Source: Gammaproteobacteria bacterium UBA2168
GTDB taxonomy: Bacteria; Pseudomonadota; Gammaproteobacteria; Pseudomonadales; Azotimanducaceae
Direction of reading: 5' to 3'
Length of the DNA: 32,685 bases
Assembly (NCBI GenBank): GCA_002327525.1
Contig: DCWG01000005.1
Location: forward strand, 9,984-42,668
A program made the position numbers and the translations under genes. A model generated the notes under the pieces. It had not been told where the DNA came from. It saw nothing but the letters and a program-made list of their open reading frames with translations, and did no database searches. This document shows, in pieces, positions 23,936 through 32,685 of this stretch (positions are counted from its first letter, which is position 1; each line of letters opens with the position of its first letter).

Positions 23936-25186
23936 GTGAGGTGGCTGGCACCATCGCTGGGTGTGCGCTACGCGTTTAGTGGCAACAGTGCGCTGGCGCT
24001 TGCCGAGTTCATAGCGGTCTGTGGCCTCGGACTGAGCGTGGCGGTCCTGGTAATCGTGATTTCCGTGGTCAACGGATTCGAACGCGAACTACGCGAGCGT
24101 ATTTTTGGAGTACTGCCACATCTGTCCCTGTATGCGCGTGTGCCCATGCTGGACGGTGACGATGTGCGACGGGGCCTGGTCGAGCACGACGGCGTACTGG
24201 GTGCGGTACCTTTCGTGCAGACCGCCGCGCTGGTCGCTGCGGGCGATCGTGTGCAGGGCGTGTTGTTGACCGGTATGAGGCCTGATGAGTACGCCAGCGT
24301 ATCGGATTGGTATCGCTACCTCGATCCAGGGCGCGTTAGCGAGGCGGGCGCGACCGGTGGTGTGCTCGACGATTCAAGCTTTGACATCGTACTCGGTGAC
24401 GATGTCGCGAGGTCGCTCGACGTCGAGGCCGGCGATTCGGTTTCCGTCATCCTGCCGAGCGGCACGGTCACACCGGCAGGCGTATTCCCGCGGCAGAAAA
24501 GATTCCGCCTGGCGGCAATCCTGAATTCGGCATCGGACCTCGACGGACATGCGGCATACGTGCATCTGCGAGACGCTCAGAAACTGCTGCGGCTAGGAGA
24601 CGGGATTCACGGTTATCAGCTGCGTCTCGAGGCATTTTTCGCAGCACCCGAAACCGGCCGGGTGCTGAGCGCGCAACTGGGACGCCAGCGTTTCGTCGCG
24701 CGCAGCTGGATGCACACACACGGCAACCTCTATCAAGCCATCGCCATGCAGAAGGTGACCATGTTCGTCCTGCTTGCATTTCTGGTGGCGGTCGCTGCGT
24801 TCAACCTGGTCTCGACACTGGTCATGGTGGTGGACCAGCGTGCCGCGGACGTGGCGATACTCCGAACCATGGGGAGCAGCCGCACTACCATTGTCGGGGC
24901 TTTCGTCACGCTTGGCATGCTGATCGCAGTCGGCGGTATCGGTATCGGCATTGTCTCGGGCACACTCATCGCCAACGCGCTGCCCGGATTGTATTCGTGG
25001 ACCAGCACGACGCTCGAACTCGAACTCATGAGTCAATATGTCGTCAATTATCTACCGGTGGAGGTACGCAAAGCAGATCTGACCGGGATCGGGGTCACCG
25101 CACTCGTCATCGCCCTGTTGGCGACACTGTATCCGGTATTGCGCGCAGCACGCCTGTTGCCCGGCGAGGTGCTGGCCTATGAGTGA
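23936..25186 (+). CDS. lolC: Lipoprotein-releasing ABC permease LolC
   Basis: 416 residues from GTG 23936. Topology: one membrane helix near residues 20-45 (EFIAVCGLGLSVAVLVIVIS), a large periplasmic domain, then three helices about 274-300, 318-345 and 381-403. Family marks are VVNGFERELRERIFGVLPHL, IAMQKVTMFVLLAFLVAVAAF and DQRAADVAILRTMGSSRTTI (coupling region). With LolE it forms the membrane part of LolCDE, which extracts mature lipoproteins from the inner membrane and passes them to LolA. First of the two permeases here; which is C and which is E is inferred from gene order C-D-E. Its end overlaps lolD by 8 nt. Confidence 0.85.
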   Translation: MRWLAPSLGVRYAFSGNSALALAEFIAVCGLGLSVAVLVIVISVVNGFERELRERIFGVLPHLSLYARVPMLDGDDVRRGLVEHDGVLGAVPFVQTAALVAAGDRVQGVLLTGMRPDEYASVSDWYRYLDPGRVSEAGATGGVLDDSSFDIVLGDDVARSLDVEAGDSVSVILPSGTVTPAGVFPRQKRFRLAAILNSASDLDGHAAYVHLRDAQKLLRLGDGIHGYQLRLEAFFAAPETGRVLSAQLGRQRFVARSWMHTHGNLYQAIAMQKVTMFVLLAFLVAVAAFNLVSTLVMVVDQRAADVAILRTMGSSRTTIVGAFVTLGMLIAVGGIGIGIVSGTLIANALPGLYSWTSTTLELELMSQYVVNYLPVEVRKADLTGIGVTALVIALLATLYPVLRAARLLPGEVLAYE

Positions 25187-25850
25187 AGTGCTGAGCGCAA
25201 CGGAACTCAGCCGCGGTTTTGTCCAGGGTTCTACTCGGATAGAGGTACTCCGGGGTGTGAGCTGCGCGATCGATCGCGGCGAGCGCGTTGCCATCGTAGG
25301 GCGCTCGGGCAGCGGGAAGAGTACGTTGTTGCACCTGCTCGCCGGGCTAGACGACCCGGACGAGGGGTTCGTGCACGTCTGTGGGGAAAACCTGACGAAC
25401 GCAGGCATCGAATGTCGCGCTGCGATCAGAAACCGCCATATGGGCTTCGTCTACCAGCTGCACCACCTGCTGCCAGAGTTCAGCGCCGCGGAAAACGTCT
25501 CGATTCCGCTGCGCCTGCGCGGCGAGACGCGGAAAGGCGCGCTGCAGCGGGCAAGCCATCTGTTGCACGCCGTTGGTCTGGAACAGCGTATGACACACCG
25601 GCCGTCGGCGTTGTCCGGAGGCGAAAGACAGCGCGTGGCTGTCGCCCGTGCGCTTGCCGGGAGCCCGGATATCGTCCTTGCCGACGAGCCCACGGGCAAC
25701 CTCGACCGCCAGAACGCACAACAGGTATTCGAACTGATGTGTCATCTGAGCGAAACCGAGGAAGTGGCCCTCGTGGTAGTGACGCACGACGAGGACATCG
25801 CGCGCAGCATGCACCGGGTGCTGCGCCTCTCGGACGGGAAACTCACCTGA
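25179..25850 (+). CDS. lolD: Lipoprotein-releasing ABC ATPase LolD
   Basis: 223 residues. Walker A GRSGSGKST (41-49), Q-loop with the LolD-typical GFVYQLHHLLPEFSAAENV (88-106), signature LSGGERQRVAVARAL (144-158), Walker B IVLADEP (164-170) followed by TGNLD, and the switch His in VVVTHDEDIA. The ATPase powers LolCDE. It starts inside lolC (ATGAGTGA) and its TGA overlaps the lolE ATG at 25850, so the three proteins are translationally coupled. Confidence 0.95.
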   Translation: MSEVLSATELSRGFVQGSTRIEVLRGVSCAIDRGERVAIVGRSGSGKSTLLHLLAGLDDPDEGFVHVCGENLTNAGIECRAAIRNRHMGFVYQLHHLLPEFSAAENVSIPLRLRGETRKGALQRASHLLHAVGLEQRMTHRPSALSGGERQRVAVARALAGSPDIVLADEPTGNLDRQNAQQVFELMCHLSETEEVALVVVTHDEDIARSMHRVLRLSDGKLT

Positions 25851-27064
25851 TGTCGGCAACGTCTCTCAGCCTGCAGATAGCTGCGCGGTACGTACTGCAC
25901 AGCGAACGACGCTTCGCGCGGTTGGTGAGCTGGATTTCCTTCGGGGGGCTGTTCCTAGGCGTGCTCGTGCTGACCACCGTGGTCAGCGTGATGAACGGAT
26001 TCGATGCCGAATTGAAAACACGTCTGCTCGGATCCGTACCGCACGTGATGGTGGTCGATGCCGATGCGCACGACTCACGGTTCGATGCCGTGAACGTCGA
26101 CGGTGTCCTGACGCGTTACGCTTTTTATACGACTTCGGGCATGGTAGCCAAACAGGGAGGCGTGAATCCCGTTGCCGTGTTTGCGGCCGATCCAAAGGAT
26201 GCGCGGCAGATGACGTCTATAGCGGCGGCCATGGTGTTGGGTGACCTCGGGGAAGCGCTATCCATCCCGGCTGGTGCCGTGCTCGGTGCCCCGTTGGCCA
26301 ACCGCCTCGGTCTGTCTCCCGGTGATCCGGTACTGCTGATGGTTTCGCAGCCGGGTACGTCGGGAGTTCGGCCGCGACTCATGCGCCTGGTGTTGACGGG
26401 TATGTTCGAGCTAGGCGCAGAACTCGACTACCAACTTCTGATAACGCGTCGCGATGCATTCTCAAGCGAGCAGCGCGCGAGCACCGGCAGCGACGGGGTG
26501 CGCGTGCAGCTCGCCGACCCGTTGCGGGCGCCGGCGTATGCGCAACGCCTGCGTGAGATATTTCAGACGCATGAGGTTCTCAGCTGGACTGACAGCTACG
26601 GCGAACTGTTCGACGCCGTGCGCCTCGAAAAAGCCATGATGTTCCTGATCCTGTTGCTGGTCGTCGCGGTTGCCGGATTCAATATCGTATCCGGTCAGAC
26701 CATGATGGTGCACGACAAGCGAGCCGACATCGCGATTCTGCGAACCATGGGGGCGAGTAACCGTACGATTCGCCTGCTGTTTCTCTGGCAGGGCGTCACG
26801 ATTGCAACGCTCGCGATAGCGACGGGTCTCGCCGCCGGTGTGCTGCTTGCCATCAATATCGGAGACGTCGTCGCGGTCATAGAGCAATGGCTGGGAATGC
26901 GGATACTGGAAGGTACCTACTTTCTCAGGGTGCCGTCCCGGGTCATTGCCATAGATGTGCTGTTCATCGGTGCGGTGTCGTGGGTGTTGTGTCTTCTCGC
27001 TGCGTGGCTCCCGGTCCGGCGCGCCGCCGCCGAGAACCCCGTCGAAGCGCTTCACGGAGGCTGA
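25850..27064 (+). CDS. lolE: Lipoprotein-releasing ABC permease LolE
   Basis: 404 residues from ATG 25850; open frame upstream of this is antisense-type shadow of lolD. N-terminal helix LVSWISFGGLFLGVLVLTTV, then VVSVMNGFDAELKTRLLGSV, the periplasmic domain with PHVMVVDADAHDS, and three C-terminal helices about 263-285, 315-335 and 364-386. The coupling segment DKRADIAILRTMGASNRTIR parallels that of LolC. The two permeases are clear paralogs with the same topology. The gene ends 4 bp from the convergent DUF2062 gene. Confidence 0.88.
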   Translation: MSATSLSLQIAARYVLHSERRFARLVSWISFGGLFLGVLVLTTVVSVMNGFDAELKTRLLGSVPHVMVVDADAHDSRFDAVNVDGVLTRYAFYTTSGMVAKQGGVNPVAVFAADPKDARQMTSIAAAMVLGDLGEALSIPAGAVLGAPLANRLGLSPGDPVLLMVSQPGTSGVRPRLMRLVLTGMFELGAELDYQLLITRRDAFSSEQRASTGSDGVRVQLADPLRAPAYAQRLREIFQTHEVLSWTDSYGELFDAVRLEKAMMFLILLLVVAVAGFNIVSGQTMMVHDKRADIAILRTMGASNRTIRLLFLWQGVTIATLAIATGLAAGVLLAINIGDVVAVIEQWLGMRILEGTYFLRVPSRVIAIDVLFIGAVSWVLCLLAAWLPVRRAAAENPVEALHGG

Positions 27065-27068
27065 ACGC

Positions 27069-27596
27069 TCAGGCCTTCCTCGAATTACGGGCCGCGCGCC
27101 GCGCGCGCCATTGCCGGGCCACGGACAAACGCCAGGCTAGGTGCGCGAAGATGAAGCCGCTGACCCCACACACCCACCCGCAGATCAGACAGCCGACGAG
27201 CAGTGGGTAACCAATGGTGCCGACGTTCGAGAGTAGCCATTCGAAGGTGATTTCGATGACGCTGACTTCGATTTTCATATTCAGCAACCAGGCCCCCAGA
27301 CGATAGGCGAAGTAGAACATCGGTGTGATGGTGATCGGATTGGAGATCCATACCAGGGCGACGCTCAGCGGCAGGTTGCAGCGTGTGACTATGGCCAGGA
27401 ATACTGCCGGGATCATCTGGAAGGGTATCGGCAGGAACATGCAGAACAGGCCAATGAATGCGGCGCCCGCGACGGCCCGACGGTGAAGGTGCCATATCTG
27501 CGGATTGATCAGCCAAGATCCCAGCCAGCTCAGGTGAGGATGCTCACGCAACTTGGCTGAACTTGGCAGGTGCCGGCGGAGGAACTTCTTTGGCAT
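27069..27596 (-). CDS. DUF2062 membrane protein
   Basis: About 175 residues from ATG 27596; an upstream in-frame start at 27632 would overlap comEC. Three hydrophobic regions: AGAAFIGLFCMFLPIPFQMI, LSVALVWISNPITITPMFYF and GYPLLVGCLICGWVCGVSGF. The NPITITPMFYFAYRLGAWLL stretch is the DUF2062 signature. A basic C-terminal tail (ARQWRARRAARNSRKA) would lie in the cytoplasm. Function of the family is unknown; the gene is often found beside comEC in gammaproteobacteria, as here, where it is divergent from it with 9 bp between start codons. Confidence 0.85.
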   Translation of the reverse strand: MPKKFLRRHLPSSAKLREHPHLSWLGSWLINPQIWHLHRRAVAGAAFIGLFCMFLPIPFQMIPAVFLAIVTRCNLPLSVALVWISNPITITPMFYFAYRLGAWLLNMKIEVSVIEITFEWLLSNVGTIGYPLLVGCLICGWVCGVSGFIFAHLAWRLSVARQWRARRAARNSRKA

Positions 27597-27605
27597 AAAC
27601 AGATT

Positions 27606-29813
27606 ATGCACCCAAAGCCTGCCGAGCCTCACCTTGGCGCATCCGCAACGTACTGGTTCATCGTGGCCTGTTTATTGATCTTGAGTGGGTACTCGCTGCT
27701 GCGAGCCTACACGACAGCGCACACGGCCAGAGTAGCCGTCTGTGCGGAAGAGGAACTCCGTACGCTGGACCTCCGGGTGGATGAAGTGATGGCAAACGCC
27801 GGGCGCATGACGCGTATCGCGGCCACTGTGCTGGAGGAGCATTCAGTGCCCTGTACGGATCTCGCAGGTGCACGTCTACGGCTGAATTGGTATAGGGCTC
27901 CGGATAACCTGAGTGCAGCACAGGTGTGGCGTGTATCGGCGCGAGTACGCGAGCCGTGGGGATTTCAGAACCCCGGAGGATTCGACTACGAGCGCTGGCT
28001 GGTCGCCAACGGTTTCTCGGGAACGGGGTACGTGCGGCACGGGCAACTCCGCTGGCGAGAGGATGCGTCACTGCGCGAGCGCACCAGCGCTCGCATAATG
28101 CGCGCCATAGAAGCGTCTGGCGCTGCCCGGCCGGGAGCCCTTGCTGCAATCGTGGTCGGGCACAGCGGCGCTGTGGATAGGGAGACCTGGCAACTCCTGC
28201 GTACGACGGGCACCGTGCATCTGTTTGTGGTGTCGGGATTGCATATTTCGCTGGTCATGGGCCTAGGTGTCCTCGGGGGACGTCTTGCATCCCGAATATT
28301 TCTGATTTCGGGGCTTCCCCCGGGGCGGCCGCGGCTGCCGGTGGCGTGCTCGCTCGCGTCCGGAGCCGTCTACGCATGGCTGGCAGGCGGCTCCGTACCC
28401 ACGATTCGCGCATACTTCATGGCGGTTGCCGTCACCCTGGTATGGGTCGCGGGGCGACGGCTGGCACCATGGCCGGTGTTTCTTCTCGCCATCACGATGG
28501 TCGTCGGCGCAATGCCGTTGTCGGTATTCACGCAAGGCTTCTATCTCTCATTTGCCGCGGTAGCCGTGCTGGTTACCTTCTTCTCTGGTCTGTGGCCTCG
28601 CCCACGCTGGTTCACCGGCTTGCTGCTGGCCCAACTGGCGCTCTGGATCGGTATGACGCCATGGGTAGCGGCGTGGGTAGGGGAGGTGCCTGTTGGATCA
28701 GGCGTAGCCAACCTGGTGGCTGTACCGGTCGTCTCCCTGGTCGTGGTGCCAGCTGCGCTGCTGGGCGCAGCGGTGCTACCGGTCGATACGTGGGCCGCCC
28801 ATACCCTGCTATGGGTGGCCGGGATGGTGCTGGATGTGCTTCTGGATATCCTGCGGGTGTTGCAGGGTGTACACATCGCGCACGTGGGACCCGGGATGCT
28901 GGCATTCACGGGTTCGACAACCGCCGCTGCACTTGTGCTCGCGAGGCCACAGCCGTTCTTATTGCTGCTGCTAGCACCGTTGTGGCTGCTATGGCTATTG
29001 CCCGGGCAGTTGATGCCCGGACCGGGGGAGGTGCGTGTCACAGCACTCGACGTTGGCCAGGGCAGTGCGGTGCTGGTGGATACGCACAAACACCGGCTGG
29101 TTTATGACACCGGCGCGCGCTACGCATCCGGATTCGACCTGGGTGAGGCAGTGGTGGTGCCGGCACTCGCTGCAACGGGATCGCGGCAGGTAGACGCCCT
29201 GTTAATCAGCCACGGTGACAACGATCATGCGGGAGGCGCGGGCGCGATAAGAGACAGGTTGCCAGTCGCACGAACACTGGTGCACGAGGATTGTCGCGCT
29301 GGCCTGTCCTGGACCTGGGATGGCGTGAAGTTCTCGGTCGTGTACCCCGGGCGGGCAGTACGTGCGAGTGGCAACAACCAGCTTTCATGCGTTCTCGCGG
29401 TGGACGCCCCCGGAGGACGGACGCTGCTGACCGGGGATATCGACAGGAGTGTGGAAATCGCCATTCTCGACGTTTTGCCAGCAGGAATCGATGTCCTGCT
29501 TGTTCCACATCACGGCAGCCGGAGTTCTTCGTCAGTTCCGTTCATTGCACACACGAAACCTCGATTTGCGTTGATCAGCGCCGGCCGCGGCAACGCCTAT
29601 GGGCATCCGCACGCCACGGTGGTCGAACGCTATCTCAAGCGTGGTTCAGCGGTGTGTGTAACCGCGCAGCGCGGAGCCCTGCAGTGGTATTCGCGACAAC
29701 CGCAGCGCATCAGGAGTTGGCGCAACGAGTTGCCGACTTTTCTGAATGGGGCGCCCGGAGGGGAAGAGGGCTGTTCGAAAACGGTAAGTGTCCGGCAGGT
29801 TCCGCTAGATTAG
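27606..29813 (+). CDS. comEC: DNA internalization protein ComEC/Rec2
   Basis: About 735 residues from ATG 27606 (GTG 27570 is possible but would overlap the DUF2062 start). The N-terminal part has membrane helices and the DUF4131 region; the competence domain shows GTVHLFVVSGLHISLVMG. The C-terminal metallo-beta-lactamase domain has VTALDVGQGSAVLVDT, ISHGDNDHAGGAGAI with the metal-binding HxxxDH, LLTGDID and VPHHGSRSSSS. Length is normal for full ComEC. The protein forms the inner-membrane channel for single-stranded DNA during natural transformation, so competence is possible if pilus and ComEA genes exist elsewhere. Its TAG overlaps the stop of the convergent PilZ gene. Confidence 0.92.
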   Translation: MHPKPAEPHLGASATYWFIVACLLILSGYSLLRAYTTAHTARVAVCAEEELRTLDLRVDEVMANAGRMTRIAATVLEEHSVPCTDLAGARLRLNWYRAPDNLSAAQVWRVSARVREPWGFQNPGGFDYERWLVANGFSGTGYVRHGQLRWREDASLRERTSARIMRAIEASGAARPGALAAIVVGHSGAVDRETWQLLRTTGTVHLFVVSGLHISLVMGLGVLGGRLASRIFLISGLPPGRPRLPVACSLASGAVYAWLAGGSVPTIRAYFMAVAVTLVWVAGRRLAPWPVFLLAITMVVGAMPLSVFTQGFYLSFAAVAVLVTFFSGLWPRPRWFTGLLLAQLALWIGMTPWVAAWVGEVPVGSGVANLVAVPVVSLVVVPAALLGAAVLPVDTWAAHTLLWVAGMVLDVLLDILRVLQGVHIAHVGPGMLAFTGSTTAAALVLARPQPFLLLLLAPLWLLWLLPGQLMPGPGEVRVTALDVGQGSAVLVDTHKHRLVYDTGARYASGFDLGEAVVVPALAATGSRQVDALLISHGDNDHAGGAGAIRDRLPVARTLVHEDCRAGLSWTWDGVKFSVVYPGRAVRASGNNQLSCVLAVDAPGGRTLLTGDIDRSVEIAILDVLPAGIDVLLVPHHGSRSSSSVPFIAHTKPRFALISAGRGNAYGHPHATVVERYLKRGSAVCVTAQRGALQWYSRQPQRIRSWRNELPTFLNGAPGGEEGCSKTVSVRQVPLD

Positions 29814-30562
29814 GGGTGGGTATCCGGCGTCTGCTTCAGGCTGGTCAATAATTCGTAGCTTAGATCGCGCTGACGCGTGCTCATGAACGTCAACTCGTCC
29901 GCCTGGTGTGGCCGACTCAGCCAGCGCAGGGAAGAATACGGGCTGTTTTGCGGCAGTTCTTCCGGGCTAGCGCTACAACGAAACAGATGCGTGAGTTGCA
30001 GCACGGCGGCTTCGGGCAGCTCCACTTCCGGCGTGCTGCTCACCGCCAGCGTACGCTTGAAGCGCATCTGGGCGATGCCGAGTTCGGCAGCGATAGTCGC
30101 GCCCAACGCATCCTCCCAGTCCTTGCCGACGACCAGATAGGTGCCGGGGTAGCGCCATTTGCCATACTGATGAACGACCAGCAACTGGCGCTTCTCGTTA
30201 ACGATTGCAGCGCTCTGGTGAACCTGAAAGTAGTCGCGGCCGATGGCCAGCTCATCGCGCACGCGCCGGACGCTCTTCCACAGGTGGCGGCTGATGACGG
30301 TGCTGAATTCGAGACCGACACCGTGTTCTTCCACTCGTACTATGGTGGCGTCTACGGTTGGCGTGGACTGGTGCTCTTCCTGATGGATATTCAGCAGCGT
30401 CAGCTTGACCTTGGCGCCCGTAGTCAGCGCGGTGTCCGGCAGATCGAGAAAGACTCCGCCTTCGGAGATGTCTCGCGCAAGCGCTCTGACCGTGCCTATG
30501 GTTGGGTGGGTCAACTCCACCAGCAGTGGTATCTGTATGCGCGGGTATTTGCGTTTCTCCAT
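29810..30562 (-). CDS. PilZ domain protein with degenerate Nudix-like C-terminal part
   Basis: 250 residues from ATG 30562 (a GTG precedes it at 30565). The N-terminal PilZ domain has both c-di-GMP motifs: RKYPR (R4, R8) and DISEGG (D31, S33, G36), followed by [14 protein letters not shown] near 82-95. Residues about 118-190 read like a Nudix hydrolase: [37 protein letters not shown] and [19 protein letters not shown]. The Nudix box keeps Glu160 and Gly162 but has Ala155, Thr156 and Ala159 where REx2E is expected, so hydrolysis is unlikely and ligand binding more so. The assignment of the C-terminal fold is my inference. It would be a c-di-GMP responsive sensor of unknown output. Confidence 0.75.
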   Translation of the reverse strand: MEKRKYPRIQIPLLVELTHPTIGTVRALARDISEGGVFLDLPDTALTTGAKVKLTLLNIHQEEHQSTPTVDATIVRVEEHGVGLEFSTVISRHLWKSVRRVRDELAIGRDYFQVHQSAAIVNEKRQLLVVHQYGKWRYPGTYLVVGKDWEDALGATIAAELGIAQMRFKRTLAVSSTPEVELPEAAVLQLTHLFRCSASPEELPQNSPYSSLRWLSRPHQADELTFMSTRQRDLSYELLTSLKQTPDTHP

Positions 30563-30656
30563 CACCGTCTGTTTACCTTTTTCTCGCCACCCGTGTACCT
30601 GGAAGCGTCAGTTCGGGTTTGCGCGCAGCCCACCGGCGCCTCGCAGCGGCAAACCA

Positions 30657-30682
30657 TTGAAATCCTCCGGTATGGCCGCATT
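30657..30682 (+). promoter_or_regulatory. Candidate sigma-32 (heat-shock) promoter of clpB
   Basis: TTGAAA at 30657-30662, 13 nt, then CCGCATT at 30676-30682, against the sigma-32 consensus CTTGAAA, N11-16, CCCCATNT. It lies 34 nt before the clpB ATG, inside the 153-nt divergent region, and clpB is a classic sigma-32 gene in gammaproteobacteria. Found by eye. Confidence 0.55.
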
Positions 30683-30715
30683 GTAGCAGCAGTCCAACAA
30701 CTTCGAGGTGGCGGG

Positions 30716-32685
30716 ATGCGGCCCGACAAAATGACAAGCAGGCTGCAGAACATGCTGGCAAACGCGCAGTCCCTGGCGTTAGGGCGGGATCACGCCTCTC
30801 TGGACACCGTCCACCTGCTGGCCGTGCTGGCAGAACCGGGTCCGGGTTCCGTGATGCCACTGCTCACACAAGCGGGTGGCCGCGCAGCGCAGATTTCCGA
30901 CGGTATCAATCAACGGCTCGATGCTGTGGCCACGCTGAGCAGCCCAACCGGCGAGATAGCGCCGACACAACAACTCATGCGTACCCTGGGGCTTGCGGAC
31001 AGTTTTGCTCAGAAGGCGGGCGATTCGTTCGTGTCCAGCGAACAGGTATTAAGAGCCATGATGCAGGACGCATCGGTGAGTGCGATGCTCAAAGAAGCGG
31101 GGATCGACGTTACAGCCCTCGAGAAAGCAGTCGGGACCGCACGAGGAGGAGAAAACGTGAACGATCCGAACGCTGAGGAACATCGTGAGGCTCTGTCGAA
31201 ATACACCATAGACCTCACCGAACAGGCTGAGCAGGGCAAGCTCGATCCGGTAATCGGGCGTGATGACGAAATCCGCCGCACCATTCAGGTACTGCAGCGG
31301 CGTACCAAGAACAACCCGGTTCTTATTGGCGAACCCGGCGTCGGCAAGACAGCCATCGTCGAGGGGCTCGCGCAGCGCATCCTCAACGCTGAGGTTCCAG
31401 AGGGCCTCAAGAACAAGCGTATCCTCGCGCTCGACATGGGCGCGCTAATTGCCGGCGCCAAATTCCGCGGCGAGTTCGAAGAACGCCTGAAGGCCGTACT
31501 CAAAGAACTGTCCAAGCAGGAAGGCAACGTGGTGCTGTTCATCGACGAACTGCACACCGTAGTGGGTGCGGGCAAGGCGGAAGGCTCGATGGATGCCGGC
31601 AACATGCTCAAACCTGCACTTGCACGTGGGGAGTTGCACTGTGTTGGTGCAACCACGCTCGATGAATACCGCCTGTACATCGAGAAGGATGCCGCGCTCG
31701 AGCGTCGCTTTCAGAAAGTGCTGGTGGACGAACCGAGTGTCGAAGACACGGTAGCAATTCTGCGCGGTCTGAAGGAGCGCTATGAACTGCACCATGCGGT
31801 AGATATCACCGACCCTGCCATCGTGGCTGCGGCGCGACTCTCGCACCGCTACATCACAGACCGACAGCTGCCGGACAAGGCGATCGACCTCATCGATGAG
31901 GCAGCCAGCCGAATTCGCATGGAGATCGACTCCAAGCCCGAGGCCATGGACAGGCTCGAGCGCCGTCTCATCCAGCACAAGATGGAGGTGGAGGCGCTGA
32001 AGAAAGAGGGTGATGAGGCGAGCAAGCGCCGCCTGTCCGATCTCGAGGCGCTGGTTGCCGAAAGTGAGCGCGAATACGCCGATCTCGAAGAGGTGTGGAA
32101 GGCCGAGAAAGCGTCGCTAAAGGGTGCCCAGCACATCAAGGAGGAACTGGAAGCGCGCCGTGGTGAGTTCGAAGCGGCGAGGCGTGGCGGTGATCTGACA
32201 CGCATGTCAGAGCTGCAATACGGCGTGATTCCGGAACTGGAACAACAGCTCGAAGACGCCTCTCGGCCTCAGGAGCATGAGCTGCTGAGAAACAGCGTCA
32301 ATGAGGAAGAAGTCGGCGAGGTGGTTTCACGCTGGACCGGCATCCCGGTCTCCAAGCTGCTCGAGGGCGAGAAGGAAAAACTGCTGCACCTCGAGGATGC
32401 GCTGCACGAGCGTGTGGTCGGCCAGGCAGAGGCGGTGACACTCGTCTGCGACGCGGTCCGGCGCTCACGCGCCGGGCTCGCCGACCCGAATCGGCCGAAT
32501 GGCTCCTTCATGTTCCTCGGGCCCACGGGGGTGGGAAAGACCGAGCTGTGCAAGGCAGTTGCCGAGGTTCTGTTCGACAGTGAGGAAGCACTATTGCGCA
32601 TCGATATGTCGGAGTTCATGGAGAAACATTCCGTTGCCCGCCTCATCGGTGCACCGCCCGGCTATGTCGGTTACGAGGAAGGCGG
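30716..32685 (+). CDS. clpB: ATP-dependent disaggregase ClpB, C-terminus beyond window
   Basis: 656 residues visible of about 860. The start ATG 30716 has GAGGTGG upstream and gives [20 protein letters not shown], aligning with the ClpB N-terminus; ATG 30731 would lose five residues. The N-domain covers about 1-145. AAA1 shows Walker A GEPGVGKT (205-212), FIDELHT (275-281) and [19 protein letters not shown]. The middle coiled-coil domain, about 405-525, is present, which separates ClpB from ClpA and ClpC. AAA2 starts with GPTGVGKTE (602-610) and the window ends in YVGYEEG. ClpB works with DnaK to pull apart protein aggregates. It is divergent from the PilZ gene and preceded by a sigma-32-like promoter. 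Confidence 0.96.
   Translation, partial: MRPDKMTSRLQNMLANAQSLALGRDHASLDTVHLLAVLAEPGPGSVMPLLTQAGGRAAQISDGINQRLDAVATLSSPTGEIAPTQQLMRTLGLADSFAQKAGDSFVSSEQVLRAMMQDASVSAMLKEAGIDVTALEKAVGTARGGENVNDPNAEEHREALSKYTIDLTEQAEQGKLDPVIGRDDEIRRTIQVLQRRTKNNPVLIGEPGVGKTAIVEGLAQRILNAEVPEGLKNKRILALDMGALIAGAKFRGEFEERLKAVLKELSKQEGNVVLFIDELHTVVGAGKAEGSMDAGNMLKPALARGELHCVGATTLDEYRLYIEKDAALERRFQKVLVDEPSVEDTVAILRGLKERYELHHAVDITDPAIVAAARLSHRYITDRQLPDKAIDLIDEAASRIRMEIDSKPEAMDRLERRLIQHKMEVEALKKEGDEASKRRLSDLEALVAESEREYADLEEVWKAEKASLKGAQHIKEELEARRGEFEAARRGGDLTRMSELQYGVIPELEQQLEDASRPQEHELLRNSVNEEEVGEVVSRWTGIPVSKLLEGEKEKLLHLEDALHERVVGQAEAVTLVCDAVRRSRAGLADPNRPNGSFMFLGPTGVGKTELCKAVAEVLFDSEEALLRIDMSEFMEKHSVARLIGAPPGYVGYEEG

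Noticed and set aside
1..32685. CRISPR arrays, insertion sequences, tRNA or rRNA genes, prophage or defence genes
   Set aside because: No regularly spaced repeats, transposase, integrase, tRNA-like cloverleaf or rRNA stretch was seen by eye on either strand; the content is mostly housekeeping.

Overview
The window looks like chromosomal DNA from a GC-rich gammaproteobacterium. No phage, IS, CRISPR, tRNA or rRNA feature is visible. The lineage call rests on gene content: EpmC (EF-P hydroxylase), AlaA, NqrM, LolCDE next to ComEC, fused CysNC and a ClpB very close to the enterobacterial one. The genus cannot be named from the sequence. Gene density is high, and many neighbours overlap by 1, 4 or 8 nt at stop/start junctions.

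Layout. (1) 1-5296, minus strand: four co-oriented envelope genes that I cannot match to a named system. In transcription order they are a secreted TPR protein with a TonB-C-like end, a Pro/Ser/Gly-rich lipoprotein, a second lipoprotein with a glycine-rich segment, and a single-pass membrane TPR protein cut by the left edge. (2) 5500-9849, plus strand: six tightly overlapping genes: tusA, a gamma-glutamylcyclotransferase-like protein, epmC (broken by an apparent frameshift), an L-2-hydroxyglutarate-oxidase-like flavoprotein, an ATP-NAD-kinase-like protein and an RlmI-like methyltransferase. (3) 9945-13341: alaA (minus) divergent from msrB, which overlaps an acyl-CoA synthetase gene. (4) 13373-17783: a two-gene spermidine-synthase-like membrane/methyltransferase pair (minus) divergent from cysD-cysNC, the sulfate activation operon, which ends at a hairpin. 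(5) 17933-22503: a luciferase-like monooxygenase, convergent with an MFS transporter, then an enoyl-CoA hydratase behind a dicarboxylate/amino-acid:cation symporter. (6) 22646-27064, plus strand: apbE-nqrM (maturation of the Na+-translocating NADH:quinone reductase, whose subunits are not in the window), then lolC-lolD-lolE (lipoprotein release). (7) 27069-32685: a DUF2062 membrane protein divergent from comEC, then a PilZ protein with a decayed Nudix-like C-terminal part, divergent from clpB, which runs off the right edge and has a sigma-32-like promoter.

How parts fit together: apbE-nqrM supply flavin and probably metal to an NQR complex encoded elsewhere; LolCDE exports lipoproteins such as the two predicted in the left cluster; CysD/CysNC make APS and PAPS; MsrB and ClpB repair or rescue damaged proteins. 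The best candidates for undescribed biology are the left-hand envelope cluster and the PilZ-Nudix-like fusion. The epmC frameshift is the main integrity question.
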